Positions 45,158 to 57,699 are shown, counted from the stretch's first letter. The stretch: DNA of 64,000 bases from Arachnopeziza araneosa (GCA_003988855.1 QYAI01000009.1:186001-250000), one strand, 5' to 3'. The notes: generated by a model not told the origin, from the letters alone. Translations and numbers: made by a program.

Positions 45158-45993
45158 CTAACAAGCACATCCTTCCTTCGAAGCACTATCCCTTGGGCCC
45201 GCCAGATTCACTCTCGATTGATCCTCGGCCCTGCTCGAATTCCCTTGAGTTGCACCTGGTCCACGAGTCCCCTTCAGAGATGTCTCTGGTATCGCATTCG
45301 CGATTGCTGTAAAAACCTCTGTGACATTGGTTCCAAGTTTTGCACTGGTCTCGAAGAATAGCAACCCTTCTTCCTCAGCATATGATTTAGCTTCTGCTGT
45401 TGAGACCTTTCTGGCGTCTCCCTCAGCATCCTCGCCTTCCGCAGCATCTCCATCTCCATCCTCTCCCAAGTTGTTGCTAGAACTGCTCGTCTCATTTGTC
45501 AAATCTAATTTATTTCCAACTAACGCGATTACAATTCCTGGTGAAGCTTGTCTCTGAAGCTCGGCGACCCAGTGCTTTGCTTTGATAAGGGATGTTGGTT
45601 TTGTAAGATCATAGACAACGAGCGCAGACTGGGCATTTCGATAGTACATTGGAGCCAGTGACGCAAAACGTTCTTGTCCAGCTGTATCCCAGATCTCAAA
45701 CTTGATTGTCCGGGTCGGGAGGTTACATTTTTGTGTGAGGAAAGCGGCTACATAATGTCAGTTATTAGCAAACCATATGCCTAAAAGATGGAGTGATAAC
45801 ATGCCTCCAATGGTTGGCTCTTTGTTCTCTTGAAAGTCGTTGTTCACGAAGCGCAAAACGAGCGATGACTATGCAAAGGTCAATAACCATTCACGATGGA
45901 AGGAACTAGGAGAAATACTTTTCCAACTGCTGCTTCACCAAGTAGGACAAGCTTTACGCTGCTGCTTGGTTTTGGGCCTGTTGCCTCCGCCAT
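45158..45993 (-). CDS. Rab5/Ypt5-type small GTPase
   Basis: Exons 45993-45919, 45868-45805 and 45747-45158 give 242 aa. P-loop GEAAVGKSS, switch I QENKEPTIGAAFLTQ, switch II WDTAGQERFASLAPMYYRNA, NKLD and ETSAK guanine-binding motifs, and a CAC prenylation end, all typical of Rab5/Vps21/Ypt51, the early-endosome GTPase. The second intron uses a GC donor (GGAG/GCATGT). Between NKLDL and the next helix there is a 25-residue Ser/Gly/Glu/Asp insert absent from most Rab5. An alternative reading would be an Ypt5-like paralogue; TIGAAFLTQ favours Rab5. Linked in function to the Ear1/Ssh4 and UCH37 genes in this window only loosely. Confidence 0.92.
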
Positions 45994-46317
45994 AACGTCA
46001 CCTTCTCCCAAACCAAGTGTTAGAGTGTTTCGGAAGTTCAGGAAGCCTTTGTGCAGAGAAATATTCAGGTTAACGGAGATCGATATGTCGACAGAGATGT
46101 TGCAGAGGTAGTTGAATTGACAGATGTTGTTTGATAGAGTGGCGGACGCTGGACCTCGTTGGTGGTGAATGGAGCTTTTGATGCAATCGCACCTGCCTGC
46201 TCGGCGCCGTAGCGTTCAACAACCGACGCTATGGCCAGTTTCATCCTTGCTCCGTCCAAAAAATATTTGGGCCTCTTTTTATTTCCTCTCCAAACACTTC
46301 CTCGTGCAACAACCACA
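45994..46317. promoter_or_regulatory. divergent promoter Rab5 / Kri1
   Basis: 324 bp between divergent starts of the Rab5-type gene and Kri1. No specific element identified. Confidence 0.55.
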
Positions 46318-48340
46318 ATGGCGAAGCGCAAAGCAGATACCTTGAATGAGGGTTCGTCGACTAACAGATCCAAGAAACTCAAACAGGGACTACCAATTCT
46401 AGACAAAAAATCAACCCTGTTGGACGAAAGCGATTCTGACTCGAGTGAAGGTGAGGATAACTCTGATGGAGGGGTTGAGGTAGAGCCATCAGGATTCAAA
46501 ATCAATAAGGAATTCGCACAACGATTCGAGCACAATAAGAAACGAGAAGAGCTGCAACGACGTGAGTTTCTAAATTGGAATATTGTTTCAACCTCTAATT
46601 GTTTGTGAAGTGGAGGACAAATTTAAAAAGGCGGCACAACCTGCAAAGGGCCACTATGGTGATAAGTACGACGAGGATTCTGAATCTTCCGACGATGAAG
46701 AAGAGGATGATGATGGCTTTCTAGCAACAGAGGACTTAGACGCTGAGATCTCTGCCACTTTACGAGCAATTCGATCCCGAGACCCAAGAGTTTACGACGA
46801 GAAAGTTAGCTTTTTTAAGCCGATCGAGGCGGACGGAGATGGAGACAAAGATGCCGAGAAAGCGAAAGCACAGAAACCTATGTACTTGAAAGACTATCAT
46901 CGCGAGAATCTTTTGAAGGGATTTACAGAGCCGGAGGAGGGCGGTGATTCTACTCCTCTAACATATGCACAAGAACAAGCCGAGTTGAAAGACTCATTGG
47001 TCAAGGAAATGCACAATACCGCAGAGGGAGATTCTGGTGATGACGACGAGGGGGGATTTCTGGTTCCCAAGTCCAAACCTCAATCATTAGAGAACAGAGT
47101 ACATCCTTCAAGAGCGACCAAAACCAATGCCAAGGTTGATGTAGCTACTGCAGATAAAGATCCAGAAACCTTTCTGTCCAATTTCATGGCAGCACGCGCT
47201 TGGGTACCTGCAGATGGAACTCGTTTCCAACCTTTGGAATCAGATGATGAGGAAGATGATGAGCGTGCGGAGAAGTTCGAAGCAGCTTATAATTTACGGT
47301 TTGAAGATCCTACAGGAAGTAATGAGATGTTGAAATCCTACGCCAGGGATATAGTCGCCGCCAAATCCGTACGTCGAGAAGAGCTCAGTGGCCGGAAGAA
47401 ACAGAGGGACATGCTGAGAGAGAAGCGTGAGGCTGAAGATAGGGAAAGAGATGAAGAGCGAGCACGGCTACGACGGTTGAAGCTTGAGGAAATAGAAGAG
47501 AAGCTCAATATGATTAAGAAAGCTGCTGGCATTAGAGGGAAAAACATTAATCAGCATGAGCTGATGAAGTTTTTAGACGATGGCTGGGATGATGATAGTT
47601 GGATCTCCCAGATGAACAAGTATTTCGGAGATGACTACTATGCTGATCAAGAGGCCGAATTAAATCATGATCCGGATGTTGAAATTGTTGAAGCAGGACG
47701 CAAGACGAAGAAAATCAAGAAGCCAAAATGGGAGGATGATATCAATATCCAAGATCTCGTACCTGAATTCGAAAGAGAAGAATCGACCAAGAATGTTTTA
47801 TTCTCGCTTTCCGATCTCGACGAGGCCGAAGATGGAGACTTCGAAGGACCTCAGATATCCAAAACTAGCAAAGACCGCCAACAAGAAAAGCAAGTCAACA
47901 AGAGAGCAGCGCGCCTCGAACGTAAGAAAATCGAAGACCTGGTAGATAGCAAACTCGACCTCGAATTTCCCAGTAAATCCAATCAAGTTACTCGCTTCCA
48001 CTACCGCGAGACTTCACCCACTTCTTTCGGACTAACAGCCAGAGATATCCTTATGGCACCAGACACTGCGTTGAATCAATTTGCAGGCTTGAAGAAGATG
48101 GCTACCTTCCGGGATGCCGAAAAGAAAAGAAAGGATAAAAAGAATTTAGGGAAGAAGGCGCGGCTGAGACAGTGGAGGAAAGAGACATTTGGAAACGAGG
48201 ACGGACCGGAAATAGTTGTTGGAGGTGATGGGTTTGATATAGTGATGGGTGAGAGGAATGAGGTGGATGCTATTGACGGTAGTAGGAAGAAAAAGAAGAG
48301 ATCTAAGAAGCATAAAGGGATTGCTCCAGTTGCTCACTAG
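46318..48340 (+). CDS. KRI1: Kri1 family ribosome-biogenesis protein
   Basis: Two exons (46318-46561, 46611-48340) give 657 aa. The N-terminus is charged with acidic Ser/Asp/Glu tracts. The Kri1 N-domain includes PMYLKDYHRENLLKGF and LSNFMAARAWVPADGT. The long basic helix near residues 345-400 (REELSGRKKQRDMLREKRE) precedes the C-domain signature GWDDDSWISQMNKYFGDDYY and KPKWEDDINIQDLVPEF. The tail is Lys-rich. In yeast Kri1 is an essential nucleolar factor acting with Krr1 in 40S assembly and 18S processing. Divergent from the Rab5-type gene. No oddity. Confidence 0.94.
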
Positions 48341-49375
48341 TCAGAGCTGGCAGGGAAACGAATTGTAAACCTCTTGGACTAGTCTGTAGCCTAAATAAAC
48401 CTTCTCGATGATAATTGATCTACAATCTTTGGTTGGTCTTACCTGAGACACGAAGCACAAAATAACCAGCCTCTCACCTCCATTGTTAAGAGTAAATATG
48501 GACTGTGTTGTAATCTGGCAGAATCTTCAATTTAGCAAATCAGATCTAGAAATGGTCGAGAATAGGGCTACAGCAAGAAAAGACTCTAAATGCAATCTAA
48601 GTCAAGCGTAAACTCTACTAGCACTGACTTTGTAGAAAATTTTCTTCATTTAGCTTTTGACATTTGTTCACGATTAGAAGCATATTTAAAAGTCATAAGT
48701 GGAGAGGATCAATGTCGGACCTTGCATTCAAAAGTTCAAGTAGCAATTAAGCCCTCAAAGAAACGATGCTCAGAACATTGAACCATCACAAAAGATGCAG
48801 CTCCTTCAGCTGTTAGGCAGGCTATCCTGTACCTCTATCTGTCCTTTCCTCCACCGTTCACTAGCCAATCATCACCACTTCTCAACCTCAGGTCCCCCCC
48901 CCAAAATGATTAAAGTACATATGTGGTAAAAAACCCAAATGGTAAGAACCATGAGCAGTCCTAGGAATAGTAAAGGCGGTCTTTAACATTCCGTAATGCC
49001 GATGTCTGAAGCATATTTGTTGCTAATGCTGCATAAAGTGGAGTGTAATGTTGAATGTCGAAAGATAAAGTATGTGCAAAGTAATCCGTTGATGATCGAC
49101 CGAGCTCACGAGAGTTTATCACAGGCTCAAAGTCGATTTCATCCATGCATCCCAAAAGAACCAAAATATTGCGCCGTACCAGTCATTCCACCCTTGCGAT
49201 AAGGTATATGGATGGCCGATGTATCCCAGAAGTCCCTCCAGATCATTCATGATAAACAGTAGCGCGTTTGGAAAACCCAATCGATCAATGCTCGCCGACA
49301 GATCGTGACGCTCAAACCCAGTTACTAAGCCGCTCCAATGCACCTGCATCCCATCCTCAGATAACGCCTTGATTA
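48341..49375. other. intergenic between convergent genes
   Basis: AT-rich 3' flanks. A C run at 48894-48902. No supported gene. Confidence 0.6.
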
Positions 49376-50512
49376 TTATACAGAGCCCAGTCGTAAAAGT
49401 GCCTCAATAGCCTCCCGCTCTTGGGAGTCAGAGGTCATGCCAAAGGCAGAGAAGTCAATATTAGGTTGTCGAGAAGGTTGCATTGGCACTGATTTTGCCA
49501 ATGCGGTAAGGGATGGCCCGCCACCGCCGCGGGATCCCCCGGTATAAACAAGAGAAGAAAGAAAGTTTTTTCCAGGACCAGAAGCAGAGTAAGATGCAGC
49601 CCGAAGTGCCGCTGCACCGACAGCTGCCCAATCCTCATCATCCGTCATATCTTCGGGATTGTCAACCATGTCCTCATCCTCATCAGGGCCTTCGGAGGAG
49701 GAACACGATTCATCACCATCCAGGGACATCTTATCAGCTTCATTCTCGGCCATATTAACGTCCATATCGTCGTCGTGAGAAAAGACGGCAGAATCGCCGG
49801 CCCAGCTGGATCCTGGCGCATTCAACCGTGTTCTGTCAAACTTCCATCTCTCACTGTTGGAAATGGGAAGGCCATGAGAATAAGAAAACGGTGTGCTTGG
49901 AGGTGGTGATTGTTGATTATGTCTGCTGTCTCTAGCAGGACGACCCTTCAGCCTCGCATCCCAACGTCCCCATCCAACTTTCTCAAACTTGACGTCGCCT
50001 CTCAGGCCGCCTGCTTCACCTCCATTTCCGCGACCCTCTAGAGCGCCTACCACGAGTCTTCTAGCCTTCGCAGGTGGTATGCCCGAGAATCCGGGAACTG
50101 CGGTTGTGAGAAAGCCCATAATATGGCGAATGGCCAAAGGTCCGTGGTTGAGGAGGATCTCGGGGAGATGGTGTTTGGCTAGCAATGCAGGTGTGATATT
50201 GCCAGCAGTGTCAAATCCTGGGGATCCAATATCATGAGCATGATCGATGGATCCGTCCTTCTCACTTCCATCAGGTGTTTCCTGAAGGTCGAGGTCGGAT
50301 TCGACGTGTTCCAGAGCCAGCTGGGCCGTGGCAGAACGAGTTCCGTAGGGCTTGACGCCATGAGGAGGGAGAGAAGGAGAGATGGAATTCGGAGGTGTAG
50401 GTAAAGGATGAACCATCGTCACAGGAACGCTCCTGGCTGCTACAGCAGCAAAGCTGTCTCGGCCAGGGTTGGTCTTCGGGATATCGCGAGCAGTGGAAGC
50501 CATGCTTGACAT
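49376..50512 (-). CDS. Stb3-like protein (putative Sin3-binding)
   Basis: One exon of 378 aa. The conserved block is residues 105-190: NITPALLAKHHLPEILLNHG, LAIRHIMGFLTTAVPGFSGI, PPAKARRLVVGALEGRG and VKFEKVGWGRWDAR. This block characterises Stb3, the Sin3-binding protein of yeast that recognises the ribosomal RNA processing element and represses ribosome-biogenesis genes in poor nutrition. The rest is low-complexity, with an acidic Ser/Asp/Glu patch and a Gly-rich tail. The start could be the Met at 50512 or three codons later. SAP18 at 20 kb is also a Sin3-linked protein. Confidence 0.86.
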   Translation of the reverse strand: MSSMASTARDIPKTNPGRDSFAAVAARSVPVTMVHPLPTPPNSISPSLPPHGVKPYGTRSATAQLALEHVESDLDLQETPDGSEKDGSIDHAHDIGSPGFDTAGNITPALLAKHHLPEILLNHGPLAIRHIMGFLTTAVPGFSGIPPAKARRLVVGALEGRGNGGEAGGLRGDVKFEKVGWGRWDARLKGRPARDSRHNQQSPPPSTPFSYSHGLPISNSERWKFDRTRLNAPGSSWAGDSAVFSHDDDMDVNMAENEADKMSLDGDESCSSSEGPDEDEDMVDNPEDMTDDEDWAAVGAAALRAASYSASGPGKNFLSSLVYTGGSRGGGGPSLTALAKSVPMQPSRQPNIDFSAFGMTSDSQEREAIEALLRLGSV

Positions 50513-52029
50513 TTCGATTGAAGATTATTTCGTACGTTTCTCTGTATATATGCGACACTAGATTAGGACTTGTTACGAGCAGAAACGCGTTGTGCGGTGT
50601 TCAGATAGCGATGCTTATGATCAGGCTGACTCACACTTTGAAATAGGAACGTAGCAAGTTGATCGAAGGACGCGAGAAGATTAGCGTATCGCTACTATTC
50701 TTCGTGTCTGAAATGACAAATAAGCTGGCTCGAAATCTTATCGGGCAAGGCAATAAGACTGTTGCGACGTGTGAAGACGAGAGCGATGATTGTTGACGAG
50801 GCGTCGGTACCTGGGAAAGTTGGCAGTTTCGATGAAGCAGAAGAGATAGGAGTCTCTGCTGGCCAGAAGAGAAGAAAGAGAGGAGGCACAAGGCAAGCTT
50901 ATACGTTGCACGAAGCGACGAAATGCAAGTGATCGAAAGTGTGTTTGGGTTGCTGCAAGTTGTTGGCTGAGTTGTTATTCTATGGAAGGGCCATTAATGT
51001 TCTGTTCCCATTATCTCTGGTCATCTCTTGGTTCGGTTAGCGCCGACGACGCACGCATGCTATTCTCTGGTTCAGATTCGGGAAGAGACCTGGGACATGC
51101 AGCCAAACCGCTGGGGTTGCCTGCCAACTTGCAGCACCATTCCTCCCCATCAGAATTACCTCATTGAGATGTGGGACAGAACTGCTCACAGAACATCACG
51201 GCGCCGTAACCATCAACCTCGTATCATTCTCGTACGCACACTTGATGGTGACACAGCTAGTTCGATTCGGCGGCCACCTCAACCCATTCCTACACTTCTT
51301 ACGCGTCCGGCCTTGCTGCTTGCGAATTGACGTCGGGCCGGCCAAAGCTCGACCGCCCCTTTGATATTGCAGAGAGTATATTTCGCTCCGCAGTGGCACC
51401 CACATTGTTTGAGGTGAATTTGATGTTCGCTGCTCTGCTCCATCCTCCGGGAGATGCACAGGACAGAGCAGCGCTCAGGAATCCCACGTTGTAAGGTTGC
51501 GCGATTTCTATGGTTTCTGCTGGTTGAGCAATATCAGCAGACCCGATGAAAGAACACCCCGTACAGCCAAAAAGAGGGGTTGCCATTCTGACTTCTTCCA
51601 TTGCTCCATTGCCCAGCGAATGCTGAAGGCCGCTGAGGAACCCCACGTGAATGCCACAATTGGAAGTGACAGCCAGCGCGACGTCTCCGCATTCGCACTT
51701 CGATACGCTGGACCGAAAGATTTCAAGATAGCCCCGGGTTTTCCCGCCAGCTCACGAACCACTCAAGTGAAATCGTGGCTCAAAGTAGAGGCGTGAGGTG
51801 ATTCGCCTACGTCGCATCCCACTCATCAGAGGCCGACGGATGTCGCGCAGATGACCCTACTAAGCCGACCTCGGCACTAGAAATACGCCATGATGAAAGA
51901 GAGGATATATTTCGACAAGTTTCCAAGGCTCAAGTCGTGTGATGTTTCATAGCGTTGCACAATATACTTTGGCCCATGGCAAGAAGATACTCAGGTCTAA
52001 GGAATAAACTGCGAGCGAGCAGCGTCAGG
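50513..52029. other. 1.5-kb intergenic region
   Basis: No supported gene: frames at 50982-51167, 51028-51330 and 51497-51796 overlap minus-strand frames of equal length and show no domain. Confidence 0.55.
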
Positions 52030-54261
52030 TCATGAGAGAAAGAACATCAAGATCATCCCGCATTGTTGAGAACATATCTCCTGCAAGACTACATAACCCC
52101 TTGTTAATAAAGATTCAGAAAGTTGAAATATTAGAAATGAAATCGGAACAGTTCAAACTTACCGCCTTTAAAACGTCGGCTCTCTCTTTGGATTGTTCAA
52201 ACACTGCCTTGTACTGCCTCACACTGTCTTGTAGCATTTGTGTACGTGATATTCTTCCCTCGCAGATATCTTTCATTTTTAGTTCCATTTCCTTGCGGAG
52301 AAATGGTTTACTAAGGCTGGTTTCGAAACCCATCCTATCGTACCCATCTACAAGTGCAACACCAAGCCTTGAGGGAATGAACTCGTTGACTCCACCCCCT
52401 CTATTGGTGCCAGTGGCAGCAGCACCACCACTTCTTCCACCTGACTTTTGGCGTGTTCCCACGTATTCACGCTCCTGGATTTTCTGGATATGCTCTGCCA
52501 TGGTTGCATCCGTCCCTATCCCATTGGCATCCATCAATGCGATTAGTTCAGGCTCGGTAAGATAATCTGGAGCTGTAGTTTTTCCTTCCGTAATCATTGC
52601 TTCAGTTGGCTCGAATCTCTCACCCAGAGTGAATCTTGGTAAAGTTGTGCTGTTCGTCCAATTTTCATAGGGATAGACGTTAAGATAGTTGCGTTCTAGA
52701 ACAACAACGCCATGAGCACCGAAAGTCTCGTCTCCGTACTCAATCTCAACATCTGTAGCCTGGCCTTTGGCATCTTGAGAACAGCAGGCAAGAAAGCGGC
52801 GAGTGATAAACTCGTAAATCCGTGCTTCTTCACGACTCAAGGTAGGAGTAGAAACCCACGCGACAGGATGAATGGGAGGGTGAGCTTTATCATCGTTGCG
52901 ACCTTGTCGAGGTTGTATGAAGCCTCCATTTATCAAGCCTTGGGCGTATTGACCCCATGCGTTATCCTGCGCCTGTTTCCCAACAAGTGCTCTCAAGTCC
53001 ATACCTTTGTCGAACCGGTCTGTTTCAGTTCTGGGATAGCTTATAAAGCCTTTGTTATAGAGTGACTCTGCGTGCTTAAGAGAATCCTGGCTGTTCATTC
53101 CTAGAAAGCGGCTTGCATTTTTTTGAAGTTCCACAGTGGTCAGAGGTAGAGGCCTCCATTTGCTAGTAGGCTTCTCTTGAACCTTCGTAACCTTTGCAAA
53201 CGTGGCTGCGATACATCTCTCAAAGAGTATGACAACGACCATACGATCGAAGAGTCGAACTCGTTTCCAGTTAAAAACAACGTTGATGTCGTCCCTACGA
53301 TGAGTAACCTTTATAGCCCAAAAGGTTTCTGGGATGAAATTCTGTACTCTGAAATATCGATCAACAACAAAGCCTAATGTAGGAAACTGACAAGACCCTA
53401 TAGCGTATCAGATAGATCCTTAAACTAAGCAGAAAATCAGAGGTTTGGCTTACCATAACTGATGATTCTTCGTTTTCCATCGGGAAGCGTACCCATAGTT
53501 CCCAAAAGTGGCCGAAGTGTATTTGTCAGATATCTGGTAAAGGCAAGCCCGATTCTTAAGTCAACCTCGATCCGTGCAGCTACGGCGTTCACCTGACGGT
53601 CGTCTAGATTAATAGGATTCTTCGCTGCATGAAGGACATGTCTGATATCAAAATTAGGGTTAGAAATGTGAAGCGGTAACAGAATCGCTCACGCTCTTTC
53701 AATGTTGCTGAATCTTGCTCTCTTTACTTCAAGGTTTGGGTTTCCTTTCAATGCTTCAGCTCTTACCTCCCCACCAATATGCTCTCCTTCTCTGTCACAG
53801 TCGGTCCAGATGAAGAGTGCTTTGGCGCCCCTTGCATTTTGCGTAATATTGGAAGCTATGTCCCTCTTTCCCTAATATTTGTGTTACACACTATTAATAA
53901 CGGAAGGTGAATCAATTTACCTCATCTACTTGAACATGAACAGGAGCTGCAAACAAGGATTCAGGCGGTGGATGACTCCAGTCCTTCTCATACTCTGGGG
54001 CGAACTTGGCTTCTGTCAAATGACCAGACACACAGGTCATAATCACATTGCATTTCCCCCATGCGCCTCCAAAATCAAATGTGAATAAATAGTTTTTGAT
54101 ATATTGATTCCGAGTGCCAGCCTTGATAGGGGTCAATTGATATTTCCAAAGCCATCAGATTGTAGATCTTGACTTACGGTAGAATGAGTGCCACCAGAGA
54201 GATGACTAGCAACAGCCTTAGAGATGGAGTTCTTCTCCGCAACGCACAATATCTTCTGCAT
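52030..54261 (-). CDS. TOP3: DNA topoisomerase III (type IA)
   Basis: Six exons (54261-54178, 54121-53921, 53871-53693, 53641-53454, 53397-52163, 52080-52030) give 645 aa. The TOPRIM domain starts MQKILCVAEKNSISKAV and includes the acidic triad motif WTDCDREGEHIG. The catalytic tyrosine is Tyr338 in GFISYPRTETDRFDKG. Domain IV features DKAHPPIHP and GIGTDATMAEHIQKI are present. The protein relaxes and decatenates single-stranded DNA, acting with a RecQ helicase and Rmi1. It lacks C-terminal zinc fingers, like yeast Top3. The last exon (after a perfect GTAAGT donor) gives a short hydrophobic end, MILMFFLS, which is unusual and may be mis-chosen. Divergent from the DUF1295 gene. Confidence 0.93.
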
Positions 54262-54624
54262 ATTCACGTGAGTTCCCAAAAAAACTTTTGGTCTGGGGGT
54301 ATGAACTTCCTCCTTTCGATTCAGCAGCCTAACTAGCTTATGGAGGAAGAGCCACGCTATGCTGTATCACAGTCAAGAATCATCGTGGATATCATAATAT
54401 GCGCTGGAGTGACTAGACACATCTGGAAGCGAAGTTCGTTTAAGCCATTTCGGAGCATTTGATGATCGAACTCGGCTAGGCTGCGCTACCAGGTTGTCCA
54501 GCCCTCGGTTGGCAAGCGAGGCTGCATTATCATGACGCCTTGAACCTCAAGAGTCCCTTCTTCTTCCTAAGAAACAATTCCGTCACACTTCAGTCACTCT
54601 CAACCTTGCTCTGGATCTTTCGAG
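54262..54624. promoter_or_regulatory. divergent promoter Top3 / DUF1295 gene
   Basis: 363 bp between divergent starts. No specific element identified. Confidence 0.55.
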
Positions 54625-55839
54625 ATGGCCCTACCTTTAATACAGACTCTTGCAGATTGTTCTTCTCTCGAAGAAACAGTCCTCCCATATGTTTCAGAAT
54701 TATACAGCCTTCCGCAACAGATTATCCGCTCGTACAACAAGCCGCTAGAATTGCAAATTCTCTACCTCTCCACTAATCCTTTGGTCTCCGCCTTCGCTTT
54801 CTCCTTGTTTCTCGCGCCTTTATTTCTTCTGGTCTCGGAGATCAACAAAAACTATTCTCAGGTAGATAGGTGTTGGAGCATCCTCCCGACCATATACATT
54901 GCCCATTATGCCACATACGCACATCTCTCTGGTATGGATACAACGAGACTAGACAATTTACTCGCTGTCAGCATTGTTTGGAGTGTATGCGTAGCTTCTG
55001 GCCCTTGGATATCTGCTAATAGAATTATAGCTGCGTTTGACCTTCAATTATTGGCGAAAGGGTGGTTATAGTATAGGCTCGGAGGATTATCGATGGCATG
55101 ATATTCCATATATGCGCTGCTAGTTTCAATAGGCTAATTATAAATCAGGGAAATACTTCGATCGAAAATCAACCCTTCACTATTCTTCATTTTCAATGTG
55201 CTCTTCATTTCACTAGCCCAGAGTGTTCTACTCTTCCTCATCTCGACGCCAACATACGTAATACTCTTAGCTGCTAAGACTGGCGAGCAGATGACAGTGG
55301 CTGATACAATTTTTGCTCGAGTGCTAATGGGTCTGGTTGTCGTTGAGTTCTTCGCAGACCAACAGCAGTGGAGTATGTTGATTGCTGAAGTTCCAAAATA
55401 TGGCCTGCTAACGGTTGTTTGAAAATAAGATTACCAGCAAGCTAAGAAGCAGTATCTGGAGACTGCCAAAGTGCCTCATTCCTTCGAGCAAGAAGATCTT
55501 GATCGTGGATTTATAGTTACTGGTCTCTGGTCTTGGAGTCGCCATCCGAATTTTGCGGCAGAGCAAGCCATTTGGGTCGTTCTATACCAATGGGGATGTT
55601 GGAGTTCAGAGGTGCTTTATAATTGGACCTTTATTGGCGCTATTTCATATCTCTTTCTCTTTCAGGCTTCCACTTGGTTTACCGAACTCATTACAGCAGG
55701 CAAATATTCTGACTATGCAGAATACCAAAAGCGGGTTGGAAAATTTATCCCAAAGCTTGTGACCGGCCTTCCTGGAGACTTTAGCGATCAGAAGGCGACA
55801 CCCAAAATAGAAAAGAAGAACGGGCCTGTAAAAAGCTAA
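54625..55839 (+). CDS. DUF1295 / steroid 5-alpha-reductase-like membrane protein
   Basis: Exons 54625-54984, 55031-55095, 55149-55372 and 55430-55839 give 352 aa. Around six membrane segments. Signatures: QVDRCWSILPTIY, RLTFNYWRKGGY (the family Asn-Tyr-Trp motif), FFADQQQWNYQQAKK, GLWSWSRHPNFAAEQAIWV and a final WFTELITAGKYSDYAEYQKR. These define the DUF1295/3-oxo-5-alpha-steroid reductase C-terminal family of ER or other membrane enzymes; the substrate is unknown. The second intron has a GC donor (CGATG/GCATGA); using it is the only way to keep the conserved frame. The C-terminus is Lys-rich. Confidence 0.88.
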
Positions 55840-56200
55840 ACGAAATAGCAAAGGGGAGAGATAATGTTAAGCGAAGTTTACTCCTTGGGATCTTAAAGCA
55901 GGAATGCCAATTAAATTCATACCTTTTGAGCGAGGAATATTCTTGTGTCTTCTAGGCTTCGGTTTCTGTGATTTTTTACTGCACTAGCTTTGGTAGAGAT
56001 GCTCTTTGTGGCAGAAGGAGCGACTGGACTCATCAGCGGGAAGTCGGCCGCTTCTTACCCCAACAGGGTTTCTCACAGCGTGGGAAGCTCCTTCAAAAAC
56101 AATCACGAAGAGCATCCATTTTACATCCTATCATATTATTCCATTTACGGATTCAGTCAACTCTTCCATAAAGACAATAACATAACACCCTGGTCTCACT
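55840..56200. other. intergenic region
   Basis: 3' flank of the DUF1295 gene and promoter of the next small gene. Nothing else recognised. Confidence 0.6.
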
Positions 56201-56671
56201 ATGGCCGAACGACCACCTCCTCAACCCACACCAGGGTGCTACTTTTCAATGGATCACGTCCCTCAAGTCCCAACCCATAAGCACTCTATGTCCGCTTCCA
56301 CTAGCTCTTCCAACACCGCTTCATCATCTGCATCGACATCCGGCTTCTCAATGACATCGGACTCGACTCCATCAACTCCGTTTGTCAATACGACCCAAAC
56401 CACAGCAAACAAGTTCACCCACACCTACAAGAAGCCTCAGGTCGACGCCAATGGCCAACCTCTAGATGTTCTCTCTCGAACTTACCTCAAACCCCAAGAA
56501 GAGCTCAGCGTCGAGGAGGCATTAGGACTGGCTCCTCTTCCTGGAACCTTTAGATATTTGGCGCGGAGAGCTGTTGCAGAGACAGTATTGACGCCTGAAG
56601 AGAAACGCACGGATTTGGAGCGCATCAAGCGAGAGTTGAGAGGTGATTTCCAGCACGCTAAGAAGAAGTGA
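56201..56671 (+). CDS. small unrecognised soluble protein
   Basis: One exon of 156 aa. The first 75 residues are Ser/Thr-rich and disordered. The second half looks folded and helical (LSRTYLKPQEELSVEEALGL, APLPGTFRYLARRAVAETVL, PEEKRTDLERIKRELRGDFQ). I do not recognise it. No signal peptide or membrane span. The position just after the DUF1295 gene on the same strand suggests an independent gene with its own promoter. Confidence 0.7.
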   Translation: MAERPPPQPTPGCYFSMDHVPQVPTHKHSMSASTSSSNTASSSASTSGFSMTSDSTPSTPFVNTTQTTANKFTHTYKKPQVDANGQPLDVLSRTYLKPQEELSVEEALGLAPLPGTFRYLARRAVAETVLTPEEKRTDLERIKRELRGDFQHAKKK

Positions 56672-57699
56672 TGTTGGTCACACTCTCTATTTCCCTGAAA
56701 AAATTTCCTTAGCTAATCTCTACCTACGTAGTCAGGCCCGATGTGTAGCCCAGGACAGGATTACGATCTGGTGTTTCTGCATTTCAGCCTTTTCGGTTTA
56801 GATTTCGGAATGGCATGGGTTTGATAGCGTTGCGTTGCATTTGTTGGCGTTAGTGCTTGATCTTCTCCAGCTTGGGCGAACAAAAGGCTTGGAAATCAGA
56901 TGCGTAGACCATACTACAGGTGCCACTCTGGAGTATATAATCGGCAATGAATGATCGTTTTTTTCCATGGAGTGGTAAAAGAAAATGATGGGTGGGGGTT
57001 GCTTTCGTTCACTATGGTACAAAAATTGGATTCCATCTTGCCAAGAAGATACACCTACACCTTGGCCACTTACTACGTGACTAGACCCATATAACCATAA
57101 GGATGCAGTAATTTACAGGACGCTTAAAACAGTTGGCTTGGACTGTGTTTCACAGACTACGATTTTCAAAACCACTTTAATAGAAACAAACTTTACCATT
57201 CATCCCGAACAATAACTGCGTTGGTTTGAGTTACTGGTATAAAATTTGCTGTCAGATTCTTCGAGGATATAGAATACGAAATCAGCGGTGCCACAGTGTG
57301 TACTCCTTCCGGATTGTTATGCTGTGCTAAGGGACGTTCCATTTGGTAGTCACACCGATGGGGAAGCACACTAATTCAAATGTATATGTTACTGTTCTGG
57401 TATCTTCAATCAGATCTTGGTTCCATGCATCCCAACCAACCCAAACCATCCATCGAATCTAACCACCAACGCCAACTAACGTAAACCTTGATTCGTGATA
57501 GGCAAGGTAACTCCCCAGTAAAGAATGCAAAGCAGAGAGCCTGTTTATTGGTGACCCGTTGAGGCGGTCCTAACCCTCCTTATGAACAGAATAGAAAACT
57601 GTAGAATGTACTAGTCCAGTGTCCTTCTAGAATGTAATGCAATATAAAACGAAATCGGTACGCAGTAATTTGACCCTCTGGAATGAATGACAGGTAGTA
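56672..57699. other. intergenic between convergent genes
   Basis: 3' flanks only; AT-rich; no supported gene. Confidence 0.6.
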
